The notes: generated by a model not told the origin, from the letters alone. A DNA stretch of 64,000 nt from Lonicera japonica (GCA_021464415.1 CM038468.1:36692969-36756968); one strand, 5' to 3'; numbered from the stretch's first letter, positions 50,701 to 62,575 are shown. Numbers and translations: made by a program.

Positions 50701-52637
50701 AATATTAATAAGGAAGAGACAAGCTCAATAAAGGTGGTTCCAACGTTGACTTTGAGTTCACCATTAACAGTAGAGACAACCGAAACACCACTAATAGCAG
50801 AGCCAACAGAAACAACAAAAATCTTTCCGAGTGAAGTTGTGTCGTCTCCGTCTCCGCCTAACGCAAACAACCAATCGTCCACTTCAAATATCCCTGAAAC
50901 TGAGGTCTCATACGTATCATCTTTTCCTATTCTTATAAAGAAGCTTCCTAACCGAGCAAATAGAAGTGTATATAAACCCACATATGACCCAAATTTTACT
51001 AGTAAAGTCAAATATCCTATGAGTAATTATGTGTCGTGCGATCGATTAACTGCATCTAACAAATCTTTTGTGAATCAATTATCTTCTGTATCTATTCTTA
51101 ACAATATGCATGAAGCCTTATGTGATTCTAAATGAAAATCAGCAATAGATGATGAGATGAAGTCCTTGTTGAAAAATGACATATGTGAATTGACTGAATT
51201 ACCAGCAGAAAATAAGAAGGTGGGTTGCAAGTGGGTGTACACTGTGAAATTTAAAACAGATGAAACAATCAAAAGATTCAAGGCGAGAATGGTTGCAAAA
51301 GGTTACACACAAACGTATGGGATTAATTATCTAGAGACATTTGCACCAGTAGCAAAAATTAATACGGTGCGAGTGTTACTCTTATTAGCTGCAAACTTGA
51401 ACTAGCCTCTACAACAGTTCGATGTGAAAAACGTCTTCCTACATAGGGATTTAGAGGAGAAAGTATATATGGAGTTCTCACCTGGATATAAGATCCCGAT
51501 TGAGCATACAAATAAAGTCTGCAAGTTGAAAAAATCTTGATATGGGCTAAAACAATCCCCTAGAGCCTAGTTTGGGAGATTCACGAGATCAATACGAAAG
51601 TTTGAGTACAGCCAGAGTAATTCTGACCATACTTTATTTTTTAAGAAGAATCATGGGAAGATTACGGCTCTTATCGTTTATGTAGATGACATGGTGCTCA
51701 CAGGAAACAACCCTCAAGAACAACATGCATTGAAGAAGCTCTTATCTTAGGAGTTTGAGATGAAAAACCTTGGGAGCTTGAAGTATTTTTGGGGATCGAG
51801 GTGTATAGATCATCAAAAGGCATCTTCCTATCTCAAAGAAAGTATGCCCTAGACTTACTGAATAAAATCGGGATGTCCGCTTGTCAACCATCAGAGACTC
51901 CAATGGAGGAAGGATTGAAGTTAGAGGTCGAAACAGATCAAGTACCCGTCGATAAAAGGCGCTATCAAAAATTGGTAGGAAGATTGATATATCTAGCACA
52001 TACAAGGCCTGATATATCATATGCATTGAGTATTGTCAGACAATTCTTGCATAATCCAGAGGAGAATCATATGCAGGCAGTTATAAGGATTATCAGTTAT
52101 TTCAAAGCAGCTCCTAGAAAGGGAATCTTATTCTAGAAAAATGAGGATATCCTGAAGGTTGAAGGATACACTGTTACTGATTGGGCGGGTAATATATGTG
52201 ACAGAAGGTCTACATCAGGGTACTTCACATTTGTAGGAGAAAACTTGGTCATTTGAAAAAATAAGAAGCAAAATGTAGTATCCCGATCAAGCGCATAAGC
52301 AGAATATCGAGGAATGGCAGTTAGTATTCAAGAGTTATTGTGGTTGAAACTGCTACTAACAGATCTCGGTTTTCCTCCGGCAGAACCCATGATGCTATAT
52401 TGCGACAACAAGGCAGCATGTGATATCGCACACAATCCAGTTTAACATGATAGAACAAAACATGTTGAAGTGGACATGTTCTTCATCAAAAAGAAGTTAG
52501 AAGAGAAAGTTATTTATGTTCCTCATGTACGCTCTGAAGATCAGTTAACTGACATACTCACCAAGGCCGTGACGAGGAAGGTATTCGCCAAGCTGATTAG
52601 CAAGTTGGGCATGTTCGATATATGTGTGCCAACTTGA
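47766..52637 (+). pseudogene. Copia gag-pol remnant
   Basis: Gag starts at 47766 (MAFDPTTITGSS) and is broken by stops. A zinc-knuckle remnant (CFVCGLTGH) lies near 49170. The protease motif WVIDSG is near 49368-49385. Integrase zinc-finger residues (HRRLGH...CEIC) occur in 49686-50174, followed by the FIDDCTRMTW segment. Reverse transcriptase begins near 51157 with YVDD at 51679-51690. RNase H includes YCDNKAA and ends SKLGMFDICVPT, stopping at 52637 next to the polypurine tract. Several stops sit where Copia proteins usually have Gln or Trp codons, which suggests C-to-T decay. No function remains. Confidence 0.9.
48528..49117. mobile_element. Solo LTR (590 bp) nested in Copia gag
   Basis: The insert begins tgatgtgccaagaaattgg and ends aaacattcacaaca, with canonical TG...CA ends and the 5-bp duplication tctgg on both sides (48523-48527 and 49118-49122). 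Removing it with one duplication rejoins the gag reading frame just before the zinc knuckle. No internal retrotransposon sequence remains. The composition is Ty3/Gypsy-like, but the class is not proven. Confidence 0.88.
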
Positions 52638-52644
52638 AGGGGAG
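52636..52644 (+). other. Polypurine tract of the Copia element
   Basis: The purine run gaaggggag directly precedes the 3' LTR and would prime plus-strand synthesis. Confidence 0.8.
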
Positions 52645-52807
52645 TATTAGAATATATGTATAGATATGGTATGTGATTCCTAGAATCACGTGATATTATT
52701 TTTCCTTCCATGTATAGCTCATTCCATCCTTATTTAAGGGACCTTTGTATTCATTCATAGACACGAAATATAATTCATTCTATCTTCTCTCTCTCTATTT
52801 TTCAACA
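52645..52807 (+). repeat. 3' LTR of the Copia element
   Basis: It starts tattagaatatatgtatag and ends atttttcaaca, matches the 5' LTR along its whole length, and is followed by the target duplication aaaac. Confidence 0.93.
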
Positions 52808-52870
52808 AAAACAAAATAAATGCAATTCAAGTGGAGTGAGTGTGTGTGAGAGAGATATTTCGACTTTGCG

Positions 52871-54224
52871 AGTAATTTTTTAGGTCATATTTGTGTTTGT
52901 ACCTTATATATATATATATATTTTTTATTTTTTTTTTTTTGCGTTTGCACTCTCTGTTAGTAAAGTCCATTAAGGCTCCGTTTGATTATAAAGATGGAAA
53001 AAGAAAATAAATTTAGTTAGTTTATATGAAAAGATAGAAAATAAGGTGATAGATGTTACTCATTTTATGAGTATATATCCTTCATCCTTCAATATTTTTG
53101 GTGAAAAATGTTTATTCACCACCAAGTAAAAAAAAATCTTCATGAAAAAACTTAAAAATCAAGAGGATATCACATCTATTACTCAACTTATTTTCTATCT
53201 TTTCACTAAAACTAACTCAATTTATTTTCTTGTTCCACCTTGCAACAAATGGAGCCTAACTGTTGTTAAATCATATTTTCTTTAAACAAAATACCCTTAA
53301 AGCTTCTCACCCCATATTTTGCTTCTAATTTGGGATTGTACCCTATGCTTCATATTCAATATAGATGGTTTGTGTTTAAAAAAATATAGACAAATATGCA
53401 CAAGGTCATTTTAATCATAGTAATAGGATATGGTGTTGTACAACAAATTTTGAAAATGATTATGTTGTCTAACTAAATACTTGGGTAGTACATAAAATTA
53501 ATAGAAATTAACCAAATATATGAATGAAAATTAACTAAATAGCAATTAATTAAACTAAAGTTCATTATGATTATTTATTCATTCTTATATTCTTTTATAC
53601 TAAGAATGCAATTAATGAAGAATATTACCATTATTCTTTAAGATGGGGTGCAAATTCAAAATATTAACAAAACATAGGTTCAATAGTTATAAGGGCATTT
53701 CAGTCAACAAAATAAATTTTTCACACCAACGAAATTCACTAACGGTGAGGTTCAAACACAAAATATGAAGTGTGAACTCAAAATATGACCCAAAATATAG
53801 AGCGTAAACTCAAAATGTCTTAACGAAGTCTTGCTAAAGATTTATCGGTAACCCCACACTCAATGAGCTCTAGCTATTTGGACCATCTTTGTGCATAAAA
53901 TATGTTACACGTATAACTCTTATTAGCTCTAAAAAAAAAGTTGATTAAAAATACAAAAAATGAAATATTGTTGTTATTTTCCCGGTTGTAGCATTATTTT
54001 TGTCTTTTTGTTTAAAATACAAAAAACAACAAATACTATATTTTTATAAATACAGATTCTCCTATATTAATGAATTTCAAACAATCTACGCCAAAAATAT
54101 TCTTTTAAACAATGGTATTCATGCTCATATTTCTTGAGGAGGTTCTACCTCGCGAAAACGCTCACTTATAGTTATATTTCCTGAGGAGGTTCTGCCTCGC
54201 GAAAACGCTCTTTAATAGAACAAT
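52871..54224. other. Gene-free region containing a dispersed repeat block
   Basis: No exon was seen. The segment from about 53860 resembles 37500-38540, with shared strings such as ctcaatgagct, tatatttttataaataca and gaggttctacctc. Within it, gaggaggttctRcctcgcgaaaacgctc occurs twice (near 54136 and 54183). Confidence 0.55.
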
Positions 54225-54680
54225 AAATTTTGCTACTTAGACCAAAAAACCACATGTTTCGCTTTGTGTACTGGAAATGCCCTGCTTATAAATTTATCAG
54301 GTGGAATATTAGGGGTTTACGCAACCCATGCCAACCCCAATCCACTAAACAAAAAGAACGGGTTTCGGAAAGCCATCGAGGAGCAAGTTGGCTATTTGAA
54401 TGCTGTGAAAGAACTACACGGCAATCCGCTAAACAGCATTCAGTATGCAATATGATGGCGCATTTTGTCCAACCACTAAGCTACTTATCCTACCTACACC
54501 AACTACAGCAATCCTATTTATCCTACCCAACACGCGTACGCTATAAAAAGCCTAGAATGGGATACTTGCATATAAAAATGTCTACTACTAAATATGGGAA
54601 ATAGTAGTTCTTCCTAGACAACAAAATAAGTGCAATTCAAGTGTGCGCTACAGAGAGAGAGAGTGTTTGGTCTGTTTGGT
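54225..54680 (+). pseudogene. Copy B of a duplicated gene fragment (unrecognised)
   Basis: An open stretch at 54264-54455 encodes a 63-residue peptide beginning MCTGNALLINLSGGILGVYA and containing NGFRKAIEEQVGYLNAVKEL; it looks protein-like rather than random. I do not recognise the family. The frame closes at 54453-54455 and no consistent upstream exon was found. A related, more decayed copy flanks the hAT and Copia insertions to the left. It may be a retained pseudogene piece or a gene fragment captured by an element. Confidence 0.5.
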
Positions 54681-54958
54681 GACAAAAATAGAAGAGACCC
54701 TAGCCAGGGTGATGATTGGGAGCAAAAAAAAAAGACCCCCATATAGTTTCTCATATTAAGGATTTAGTACAATACCCGAGGAACTAACTCATTGCACATC
54801 AAAGAATAAGATATTGAATCGCTTTTAATCTGTCGTTATACACTCACCTATCTCTCTCTCTTGTAAGGGGCTGCTCACCCAAAACTTTCTCAGAAACATA
54901 AATTTTCTTTTGGGAAATGAAAAACCAAAAAAGAATGTAGTGCGATCATCATCTTGTC

Positions 54959-57900
54959 TCAAATTTCTTCATAGAATAAAATGTAGGCCTCGCACTTCAG
55001 GACTTCCTCTAGAGAAGCCTCACGCACGTACACATCACTCGTGTGATACCACACGGATTCTGAGCCATTTTCTCTCTCGTCATCTTTCTTCCTCCTCAGA
55101 CCGCCCTTCACATAAGCGACGTAGTGGCCTCCCCTCATGCTTCCCAGATGCTCCACCACCCCAACCAGTCTGTATCGGTACTTGTCTTTCTCTGTGCACC
55201 TGCGTATCACGAGCCAAGCACAAAGCAATTGAAATTCAGAATTTCACATATTATTTGTTGCTCCAAGCAAAAGCTTTGAACATGAGATGATATCGATTTA
55301 TAAAAATAGGAACCACTATAATAGAAACGGGAAGAAAGTGCATTAAAAATGAGTAAATAATAAACAAAAGTAGAACAAATGTGGGTCCATTGCATTTGGT
55401 TACAATTGTCTCATTAGTTATACCCCCTCCATTCCCAAGTCAAGAGTCCCTACTTGATTTCTGCAATTTTAAGAAAAGCACTGATTTCAAAGCACTTTAT
55501 AAACTTATTTAGTGTTGTGAGATTTGGTATTAATTATGTCCCAAAAGGAAACCGGACTATTACGGCCTAAAAGAGAAAGGCAGACGCTTAATTTGGGACC
55601 GAGGGAATTGTGAGTTGGAGATAGATTCGGGTCCATTTGATAACATGGAAAAGGAAAAATAAAAACAGTTGATTTTTGTGAGAAGTTGGAAAATAAGTTG
55701 AGACATGTGGTGAGATGTCTTCTTACTTTATGGCTTTTTCCATGGAGAAATTTTCTTTGGTAGTTGAGGAAGAAAAATTGTCCACAAAAAATTATGAAGG
55801 TGGGAGGACATCTACTCATAAAATGAGCATGAAATAGAGAGCATCTTATCACATGCCTCAACTTATTTTCTAACTTATGAAAAAGTGTTTTTATTTATTT
55901 TTTTCCATGTTATCAAACAAAGCCTAAATGAGGACACCTTTTTTTCACAATTAAAAGAAAAATGACTCTTAGTTTGGAAGTCAAGTTTTCACACAACTAA
56001 CATCAAGTGATTTTATGGAATAATGACACGGCAATTGCTTTTAGTTTTTTGTTTTTCTGTTCTAATTGAATTTGCTCACCTTTTTCTTATCAGAAACAAA
56101 GAATAACTTGATCAAGAAGCTACAGCAGGTGGACCAGAGGTCCACCAAAGGTTCACCAAAAATTAGGGGCAGCAACGGGTCAGGTTGCGGGAGGGTTAGG
56201 CCAAACCCGACCCTCAATTCTACATGTTTAAGCCGAACTCGGGGTTTTCCCCAAAACCAGCCCCGCACTTATTTCTTAAAACCCGAATCTACCCCACCCT
56301 GAATATATGTGTACCAGTTTCCAAAATCGATTGTGAAGAACATTAAAAAGAAGAGGTTAGATGAAGCTCAAGAATGAGGCTCAATGCGCAAAGATTGGGA
56401 AGTTTGAACGGGTGGTCGTCCATCTGCCATAAAATTGATCACCTGAGGCGATGCTTTCACACAGTCCATAAATCAACAACTATCGTCGAGATCAAGAGAG
56501 AGACTGTATCTATATTTAATATATACAACCAAAAAGGGAAAAGGTAAGCTAAAGGAAATGGGAGACAAGAAAAAGAAAAAATTGTGAGCATTGGACATCG
56601 GAGAGGAGGTCGGAAGGTGTGTGTGAGAAATGGAGGAAAGAGTTGCACAAGAAGCCGCGATAGATTTAGGGACTTAAGATTTTAAAAATAAAACTCTCTC
56701 TAAATATATAACTCTCTATATATATTAAGCAAGTAAAACAATATTAATATATAATATGTGGATTGGGCTGGGTTGGGTTGGGTTTTTGGAGCACTAAACC
56801 CAAACCCGCCCCATTTGGGTTGGGTTGGAAACCCTCCAGGTCGGAGTTTTTGCCATCCCTAATGTCCAAAATTGAATCTGCTCACTTCATCTCTGAAAGC
56901 CGGTAGTTTACCGTGCTTCCAAAATTCTATTCCAGTGCTTCCATAATTGAACTCCATCTCAAATTAAGAGCCCCACTTTCTTTCTTTTCTGGAGCACCTC
57001 AAATTAGAAGTTTTGTTTCTAAAAGTAGACTACAAAATGAAGTGACATGCCAATTTTAATGTTATATTAGATTGCAACTATCATGTCTATCAACTAACCT
57101 AATCTTGAGGCCTTAATAAATAAGGGATGTCAATGGAAGTTTCAACATGTTTCTTAACACGCTTAGCTTGCAAAATGGGACGATAATTTAAGACCAAGTG
57201 AGTATATCTCATACATATATATATAATTATAAATATAGGTCTCAGCAATGGATTTCTTCTATACTTTTGTATTTCTTTATATTTTCTTGATCATTATTAC
57301 GATACTTTCATGTACTATTCCCTCCAGCCCAAATTTCAGAGTCCAATCTCCCTTTTTGGGATTTCACAAATTACGAGTCCAGTTTCCTTTTTGGCACATA
57401 CTCAATGTATCAATTGTCACAATACCAGACAAATTTTGTTCTCAACCACTAATTAGGTTGAAATTAGGGTATTATTAAAAAAGTTCAGTTAAAATTGGAA
57501 TCTGAACTTGGGACGGACAGGATAACTAAAAGAGTTAGTAAGTCTCATGGAGATCATATTCACTCCAGTCTCCAGTATCGAAGTAGGTAAAGTCAAAAGG
57601 GGAAAGATATATCACTTTGGGCTTAGTTGATAAATCCTTGCTCCAAATCTGAAGCAAAAATTTGTGTGAAGGCATGAATCCCCTACGCTATAATAAGCGC
57701 CAAACCAGGGTGCTAACTATTTGCACATGTTTATGCTGTAACTTTCTTTCTTACACAGGCAATTTCACCATAAATAAGCTGGACAATACCATTGTTATTT
57801 GGTTAGACAGTCTCTCCCAATTATTTTGATGATCCTACTACCCCTACAAATTCATTACCATCCCATAATAATAAGCTATTTTACAATATTTGGGATCAAC

Positions 57901-60900
57901 TCTCAAGCAATTTTCACATTGACATTAGAGAAAAAGTTAGTTCCTGGCTTCCCTTAGGACCCCATTCCGAAAGAGTTCAGAGTTCAACTGTTGTCCTGAT
58001 TCTCAGTCAAAAGCAACTAGGGGCAAGACGGAAACAAATTTATCTGGAGTTCAATGTTCAGTTCATTTTAAACTATAGGGACAATACCTTGCATAGTATA
58101 CAATATACATAGAGACAAACATACAAGTAACAGACTACATACTAAAATGCCAAAAATAGCAAAATACTAGGACTTCATATAATTCTAATATTACATCAAT
58201 ACTACCAATCTACCCATGAAGAGGGAGACAAGAACACTGAAGGAAACATTGCTGAAAAATGAGGTACTCTATGGAAAAAACCAGTGTTCTTAATGCTAGA
58301 GGCATACGGTTTCCTCATATATCCAAAAGGACAACATCGATGACCCATTTCCATATGAATCCTTCCCAGTTCGTTCTCAATGGTAGACGTCGACAAAAGG
58401 TCCCATTCAACTTTTTTAGTAACAATGTGCACAAAGAAGCTGAGAATTAGATTTCTCCCCAAGGCTCTTTCTCCTCCTCATAACAAAACATGCAACCCCT
58501 TTCTATCCATGCTACCCGAAACAAAGCCAAGACAGTATTCCACAATCCTTAAAACATTTAATTTCTTCCCTTCTATAACCATTTTAATAGTCAGCGTATC
58601 CACACCTTTCTTCGGGTAAATGGCAGCAACCACGTCAAACTCATTAAGAACTTGATTTCATAGAAAATTTGCAATCACACAGTGGATTAATAAATGATCA
58701 AAGGTTCTCCTCTTCATTCTTGCATAAAATACACCAATTTGGAGAAAGGCAGTTACCAGGAGTCGTCCTTTCCAACAAGGCAGAGTAGGGAAACGGGAAA
58801 AAGAAGGAATCACGAATTTGGGAGAGGAATTCTGGGATTCAATATTCAGTTACATTCAAAGCTGCTCAAACCATTACATAACAAGAATTTAAATAGGCAG
58901 ACTCAAAGTTAAAGTAAACCCATTATAGAATTTCTTAACTTAGTACGACCTCAATTTATTCAACTAATGAAATCCCTACACTTAAGCTATGACCCTAAAT
59001 TGTATCTCCAAACTTAGGATACAATCAATGCTAAAATCAATTTAGTCCACCTTCCTCCAAGATTTGATAAGTTATTGCTATTATGTTACACACTACCTAA
59101 TATCTCAAAAATATACAAATCAATGGGGCCGTCAGTAACAGTGATATTGCAAGCAACAAATAGACCTGTATCAAAACTGATAAAGTGCAGCAACAGTAAC
59201 AGTACAAACATCTCTACGATAAATAAAAAAGGGACCGCAATTTCAGAGGGGGAAAACAAATGAAGCTTAATGAAAGAAAAAGTGGTTCAGTAAATAGAAT
59301 AACAAGAGAACATAAAATTATAAATCAACACTGCATTTACGCAATTGCATACTTAGTTAAGTGAAAGTGAAAATCGCACCTGGGATCCATGTACGGTCTG
59401 AGATCAATTATCTCTTTGAAATCCACATGCCCATTCAATTTACTCAACCGACCGCGAGTATCTTGGCTGAACCTCTTCAGATGAACGGTCAAGATCGGCG
59501 GGGCGTTATTAATGAGGATCCTTTTTGTCGCATCCCTCTTAACCTTCACGCTCTCAGAATCCACCGACTCGTCCTCACTCCCTTCTGAGTCATTTTCCCC
59601 CGCTAAGGATTCAGACTCCCTCTGTTGATCTTTATCGGTAATGGGCTCATTGAAACTGCAAAGTTCACTAGCCTCAGACCCAAAATTCTCCTGACTGCTA
59701 GTTTTGGACTGACTCAGAGACTCTGATAACTCTGAAGTGCATCATTCATCTCAGATTTTCCTTCTTCCACCTGGGAAAGAACTGGGATTTGATCAATGTT
59801 TCCATTATTCACCAAGCTCTGATCGGTAGTAGAACAGGTATTTGAAATTCCATCATCGATTTCATTTATTGAAGTATTTGATGTAGATTTCTGCAGTTTC
59901 TTCCTCATTCTCGTCCTCGCTATTCTCAAAGATTTTGAACAACTCTCACAATGCCAAGCATGTTCATTCTTGGAGAGAAGCTCGGGTTTAGTGAAATAAG
60001 CCAAACAACTCTCGACCGATACCGGAGAATCCGAATTATCGACCTCATCCGGGTCAGACCCACTGCTGTTTCCGACCGTAAAACCCGTTTCTCCAGCTTC
60101 AGTGGGCCTCATAGCTGGCCCGGCAACCACTGCCTCATCGGGCTCGTTAAATAAATCCCCAAGGCCATCAAAGTCCAGCGTACTTTCTTCAACAGGGGCT
60201 TCTCCTGTCAAAATCTCACTTGTACTTGGGATATCTTCTTTGTATGGAAGAAAAATAATTTCAGAATCTTGAACCTGTAAAGGACGCTCATCTTCCAATG
60301 AATTCGCAGAATTATCATTTATAATTTCAGAATCTTGAACCTGTAAAGGATGCTCATCTTCCAATGATTTCGCAGAATTGTCATTTATAATTTCAGAATC
60401 TTGAACCTGTAAAGGATGCTCATCTTCCAATGATTTCGCAGAATTGTCATTTATAAGATTTGGCTCTGTTGAACAATCTTGAGTACCAGATTCCATGTTA
60501 TGTGTTAAAGAATTATCATCTTTGCCCTCCTTGCTTAAAGAATCTTGATTTACTAATAAATGATTTATTGGGGAAGCCGTATCATTATCAACCTGTGTCA
60601 AATTGTTCGATATATGTGCTGTTTCCTCTGTCAGTGAATGAACGGGACCACTAGTCAATGAATTATCATCAATTTGTGAAGACATATCATCATTTGACAT
60701 TGAACCAAAATCGAGGTAATCTAACCACGTTGAAGTTTCCAAGGAAGCTGTTGTTTCAACCGGAACATTCTCAACTGATTGCTTGTTTTCACCGTCCATG
60801 GATTTTAACAGTACAGAATCAGCTGAAGATGTTAATTTTTCTGCAACATTTGTGTTATTCTGTGTTTCCGTAGATTGGTTTGCAGCATCTCTACTAACTT

Positions 60901-62143
60901 TTGAACGAACTCTTCCACTTCTCTTTGGAGGTAGTTTCGGTTTCTTGGCCTTAGAGACCGGTTGAGTCTTTTTTGGGGGTGGTCTTTTGGTCGGTACTGG
61001 AAGTGAAAGATCTAGAAACGGCTCATAAACAATCGAAGAGTGCCCACATTTCAAACAACAAACAGTACTAGATATTTGTCCCCCAAAAATAGCATCTACA
61101 AAAGTCGGTCCAAGATTTGAAGAAATCCCATTTTCCTCACAAGACTTGAATTGTTTTCGCTCACTCAACTCTTCGGTGCACAATGCATCAAGCAAACAGC
61201 GAAGTAATTCGTGACTATCATGCTGTTGATAACCTCTAAATTGAGGAGCCTTTGTACAAACGCACCCAAAAAAAGGTCTAGGATTTATCACATTCCTCAA
61301 GCCAGAATCAGGGTTTGTTTCAATGTAGAGCTTCTTTAAAGAAACAGTAAGAGGGCCCACGGACCGATCAAGATTCAAGAAATAATCACGCAATTTATCC
61401 ATCGCCAAAAGATTTTGCATTATCGAATTAAAGAAACAAGTATTCCCTAAGTTAACTAGACCTCTTACCACATAACCACCACCCTCATTAGTAGATATGA
61501 TAGTACTTTCTGATTTTACTTCGCTTATAACACTTCCACTCCCAAACCAAGTGTCCTCAACATCTAATGAAGCTACTTCAGAAGGCCGAGCCTTTATCAT
61601 TTTCACAATGTCAGGTAATACATCTTTTTGTTCGCTATTCTCTTCCAAATATTCGAATGGGATTGGCGAACTGCAAGGGAAACACCAACGGAGATTAGGG
61701 TTTTCGAATTTGACGGCCAACGGATGACGGGTTTGTCTGGCATGCCGTACTGCGTGGCTTTGAGGGGTTGTGGGGAACCCGGCTCCGCCACATGAAAAAT
61801 GTCCACATTCCAAACAAACCCAAATGGCTTTAGAATCTGATTTCGAATCAGCTGAACCGCCTCCTTTCTTCTTACTGTGTTTACCTTTACCTTTGCCTGC
61901 CCGTTTATCGATCGCACCTTCTCTACAATCTTCACACTTAACGGGTTCTGAAGACTTGAGTTTCAAGGAAAGCTTGGCTAGATCAATACCCTTATCAAGA
62001 TGGGGGCATATTTTTCTCTCCTTTGCAACTGAAACTCCTTTTTGAGTCTCAATGCTTTGTTGGGGAACAGTTTGTGGAGAAGCGGTCGCTACCCGCTTCT
62101 CCTTTTGGCCGCCTCGGGCCTTCTTCTTGACCTTTTTCCCCAT
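54959..62143 (-). CDS. Ubiquitin-specific protease, UBP1/UBP2-like, with an apparent frameshift
   Basis: This is a cysteine deubiquitinase (USP/UBP family, C19) that removes ubiquitin from conjugates. Exon 1 is 62143-59380, intron 59379-55200 (4.2 kb, gt...ag), exon 2 55199-54959. Residues 46-157 form a zf-UBP ubiquitin-binding finger (C46, H48, C70, C73, C110, C113, H115, C118, H130, H134, H140, C154, C157). The Cys box [13 protein letters not shown] places the nucleophile at C236. Exon 2 holds the His box GGHYVAYV. The segment TVHLKRF joins them. A disordered acidic middle separates the boxes and contains a three-fold 22-residue repeat. The frame breaks once: it stops at 59714-59716, while conserved coding resumes one base out of phase. 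Mended, the protein is about 1,000 residues, like Arabidopsis UBP1/UBP2. It is either a genuine disabling mutation or a sequence error. Confidence 0.92.
55424..55608. mobile_element. Stowaway-like MITE in UBP intron
   Basis: The left end ccccctccattcccaagtc and the right end aatttgggaccgagggaat are inverted-repeat remnants. TA precedes the left end and the right-end target is eroded. The interior phrase gagatttggta is shared with other copies in the window. Confidence 0.6.
56165..56861. mobile_element. hAT-like nonautonomous element in UBP intron
   Basis: The left end taggggcagcaacgggtc and the right end ttgccatcccta resemble the inverted ends of the 20623-21061 element. Repeated gggttgggtt and aaacccg phrases lie next to both ends. 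No matching 8-bp duplication was found, so the limits are approximate. Confidence 0.5.
57318..57522. mobile_element. Stowaway MITE in UBP intron
   Basis: It begins ttccctccagcccaaattt and ends cttgggacggacagga, with TA on both sides. Its 205 bp carry the family phrase aattaggttgaaatt. Confidence 0.72.
59714..59744 (-). other. Frameshift window in the UBP reading frame
   Basis: Upstream coding stays open until the tga at 59716-59714. The frame that carries the downstream conserved segment is closed at 59744-59742 and open afterwards. The shift must therefore lie in these roughly 30 bases. The change needed equals loss of one base (or gain of two). The sequence here contains the near-repeats cagagttat and cagagtctc, a context prone to slippage or assembly error. 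Confidence 0.85.
60255..60452 (-). repeat. 66-bp coding tandem repeat, three copies, in the UBP gene
   Basis: Units at 60255-60320, 60321-60386 and 60387-60452 encode three successive 22-residue repeats around [20 protein letters not shown]. The two right-hand copies are almost identical; the left-hand copy differs at several bases, including EDERP for EDEHP. The unit length keeps the frame and the repeat lies in the acidic disordered middle of the protein. Confidence 0.95.
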
Positions 62144-62149
62144 TAATCC

Positions 62150-62575
62150 CTAAACCAAAATATAAACCAACAAATTGCTTACTCAACTAGTAAACCCAAC
62201 AAGGAACAAGTGAAATCTAAATGAACAGTAACAAGCCAAATCAATCTAAAATACAATTGCATACCTACTGAATAAAGAAATAATCAATCACAAGCCCACT
62301 TATTGAACGCAAAAAATACGCATATAAAAATTACACTTCAAACAATAACCCCAGAGCTATATGCATAGTATTCAAATTTCAAACCCAATACCCATCTACA
62401 TCTATATATTTATATATATACAGATACAGATTCTTAAAAATTCGAAGAACCCATTACAGATAAATGTTTCCAAACAGATACCCAGATGGTGTTTCATTTT
62501 GAAATTTACTTTTTAAGCATAAAAGTGAACAGTAACAAAAAAGTATATATTATTAATAAAGAACTACGGATTCAC
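62150..62575 (-). other. Putative 5' UTR intron of the UBP gene
   Basis: On the minus strand ttcag|gtgaatcc (donor at 62575) and ttttggtttag|ggatta (acceptor at 62150) bracket a 426-bp intron ending 6 nt before the ATG. The upstream leader exon would run from 62576 to about 62900. This is by splice consensus only. Confidence 0.5.

Larger units (their letters stand above)
47101..52807 (+). mobile_element. Degenerate Ty1/Copia LTR retrotransposon (5.7 kb)
   Basis: Two LTRs of about 162 bp, a Met-tRNA-type primer-binding site, a gag-pol region in Copia order (gag, zinc knuckle, protease, integrase, reverse transcriptase, RNase H) and a polypurine tract are all present. The element is flanked by the 5-bp duplication aaaac (47096-47100 and 52808-52812). 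The LTRs begin TA rather than TG in both copies. Many stop codons and frameshifts make it inactive, and a 590-bp solo LTR interrupts gag. By eye the LTRs differ at about nine positions plus one indel, so the insertion is not recent. Confidence 0.95.
45205..52870 (+). pseudogene. Copy A of a duplicated gene fragment, split by hAT and Copia insertions
   Basis: Pieces at about 45205-45431, 46859-47095 and 52813-52870 line up in order with 54225-54680. Shared strings include atgtttcgctttgtg, tggaaatgcc, cttataaatttat, gcattttgtc, and atgcaattcaagtg against gtgcaattcaagtg. The frame seen in copy B is not intact here. The hAT element and the Copia element occupy the two gaps, so both inserted after the duplication. 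The parent gene is not recognised. Confidence 0.6.
55200..59379. other. 4.2-kb intron of the UBP gene
   Basis: The interval holds at least two Stowaway-like elements (55424-55608 and 57318-57522) and a GC-richer hAT-like element (about 56165-56861). No other exon was recognised. Small open frames such as 58202-58462 resemble nothing known. Confidence 0.75.

Noticed and set aside
50688..51011. Minus-strand 107-codon open frame inside the Copia pol region
   Set aside because: Antisense shadow of the plus-strand pol linker.
54910..55290. Plus-strand 126-codon open frame
   Set aside because: It is antisense to the UBP His-box exon and has no family resemblance.
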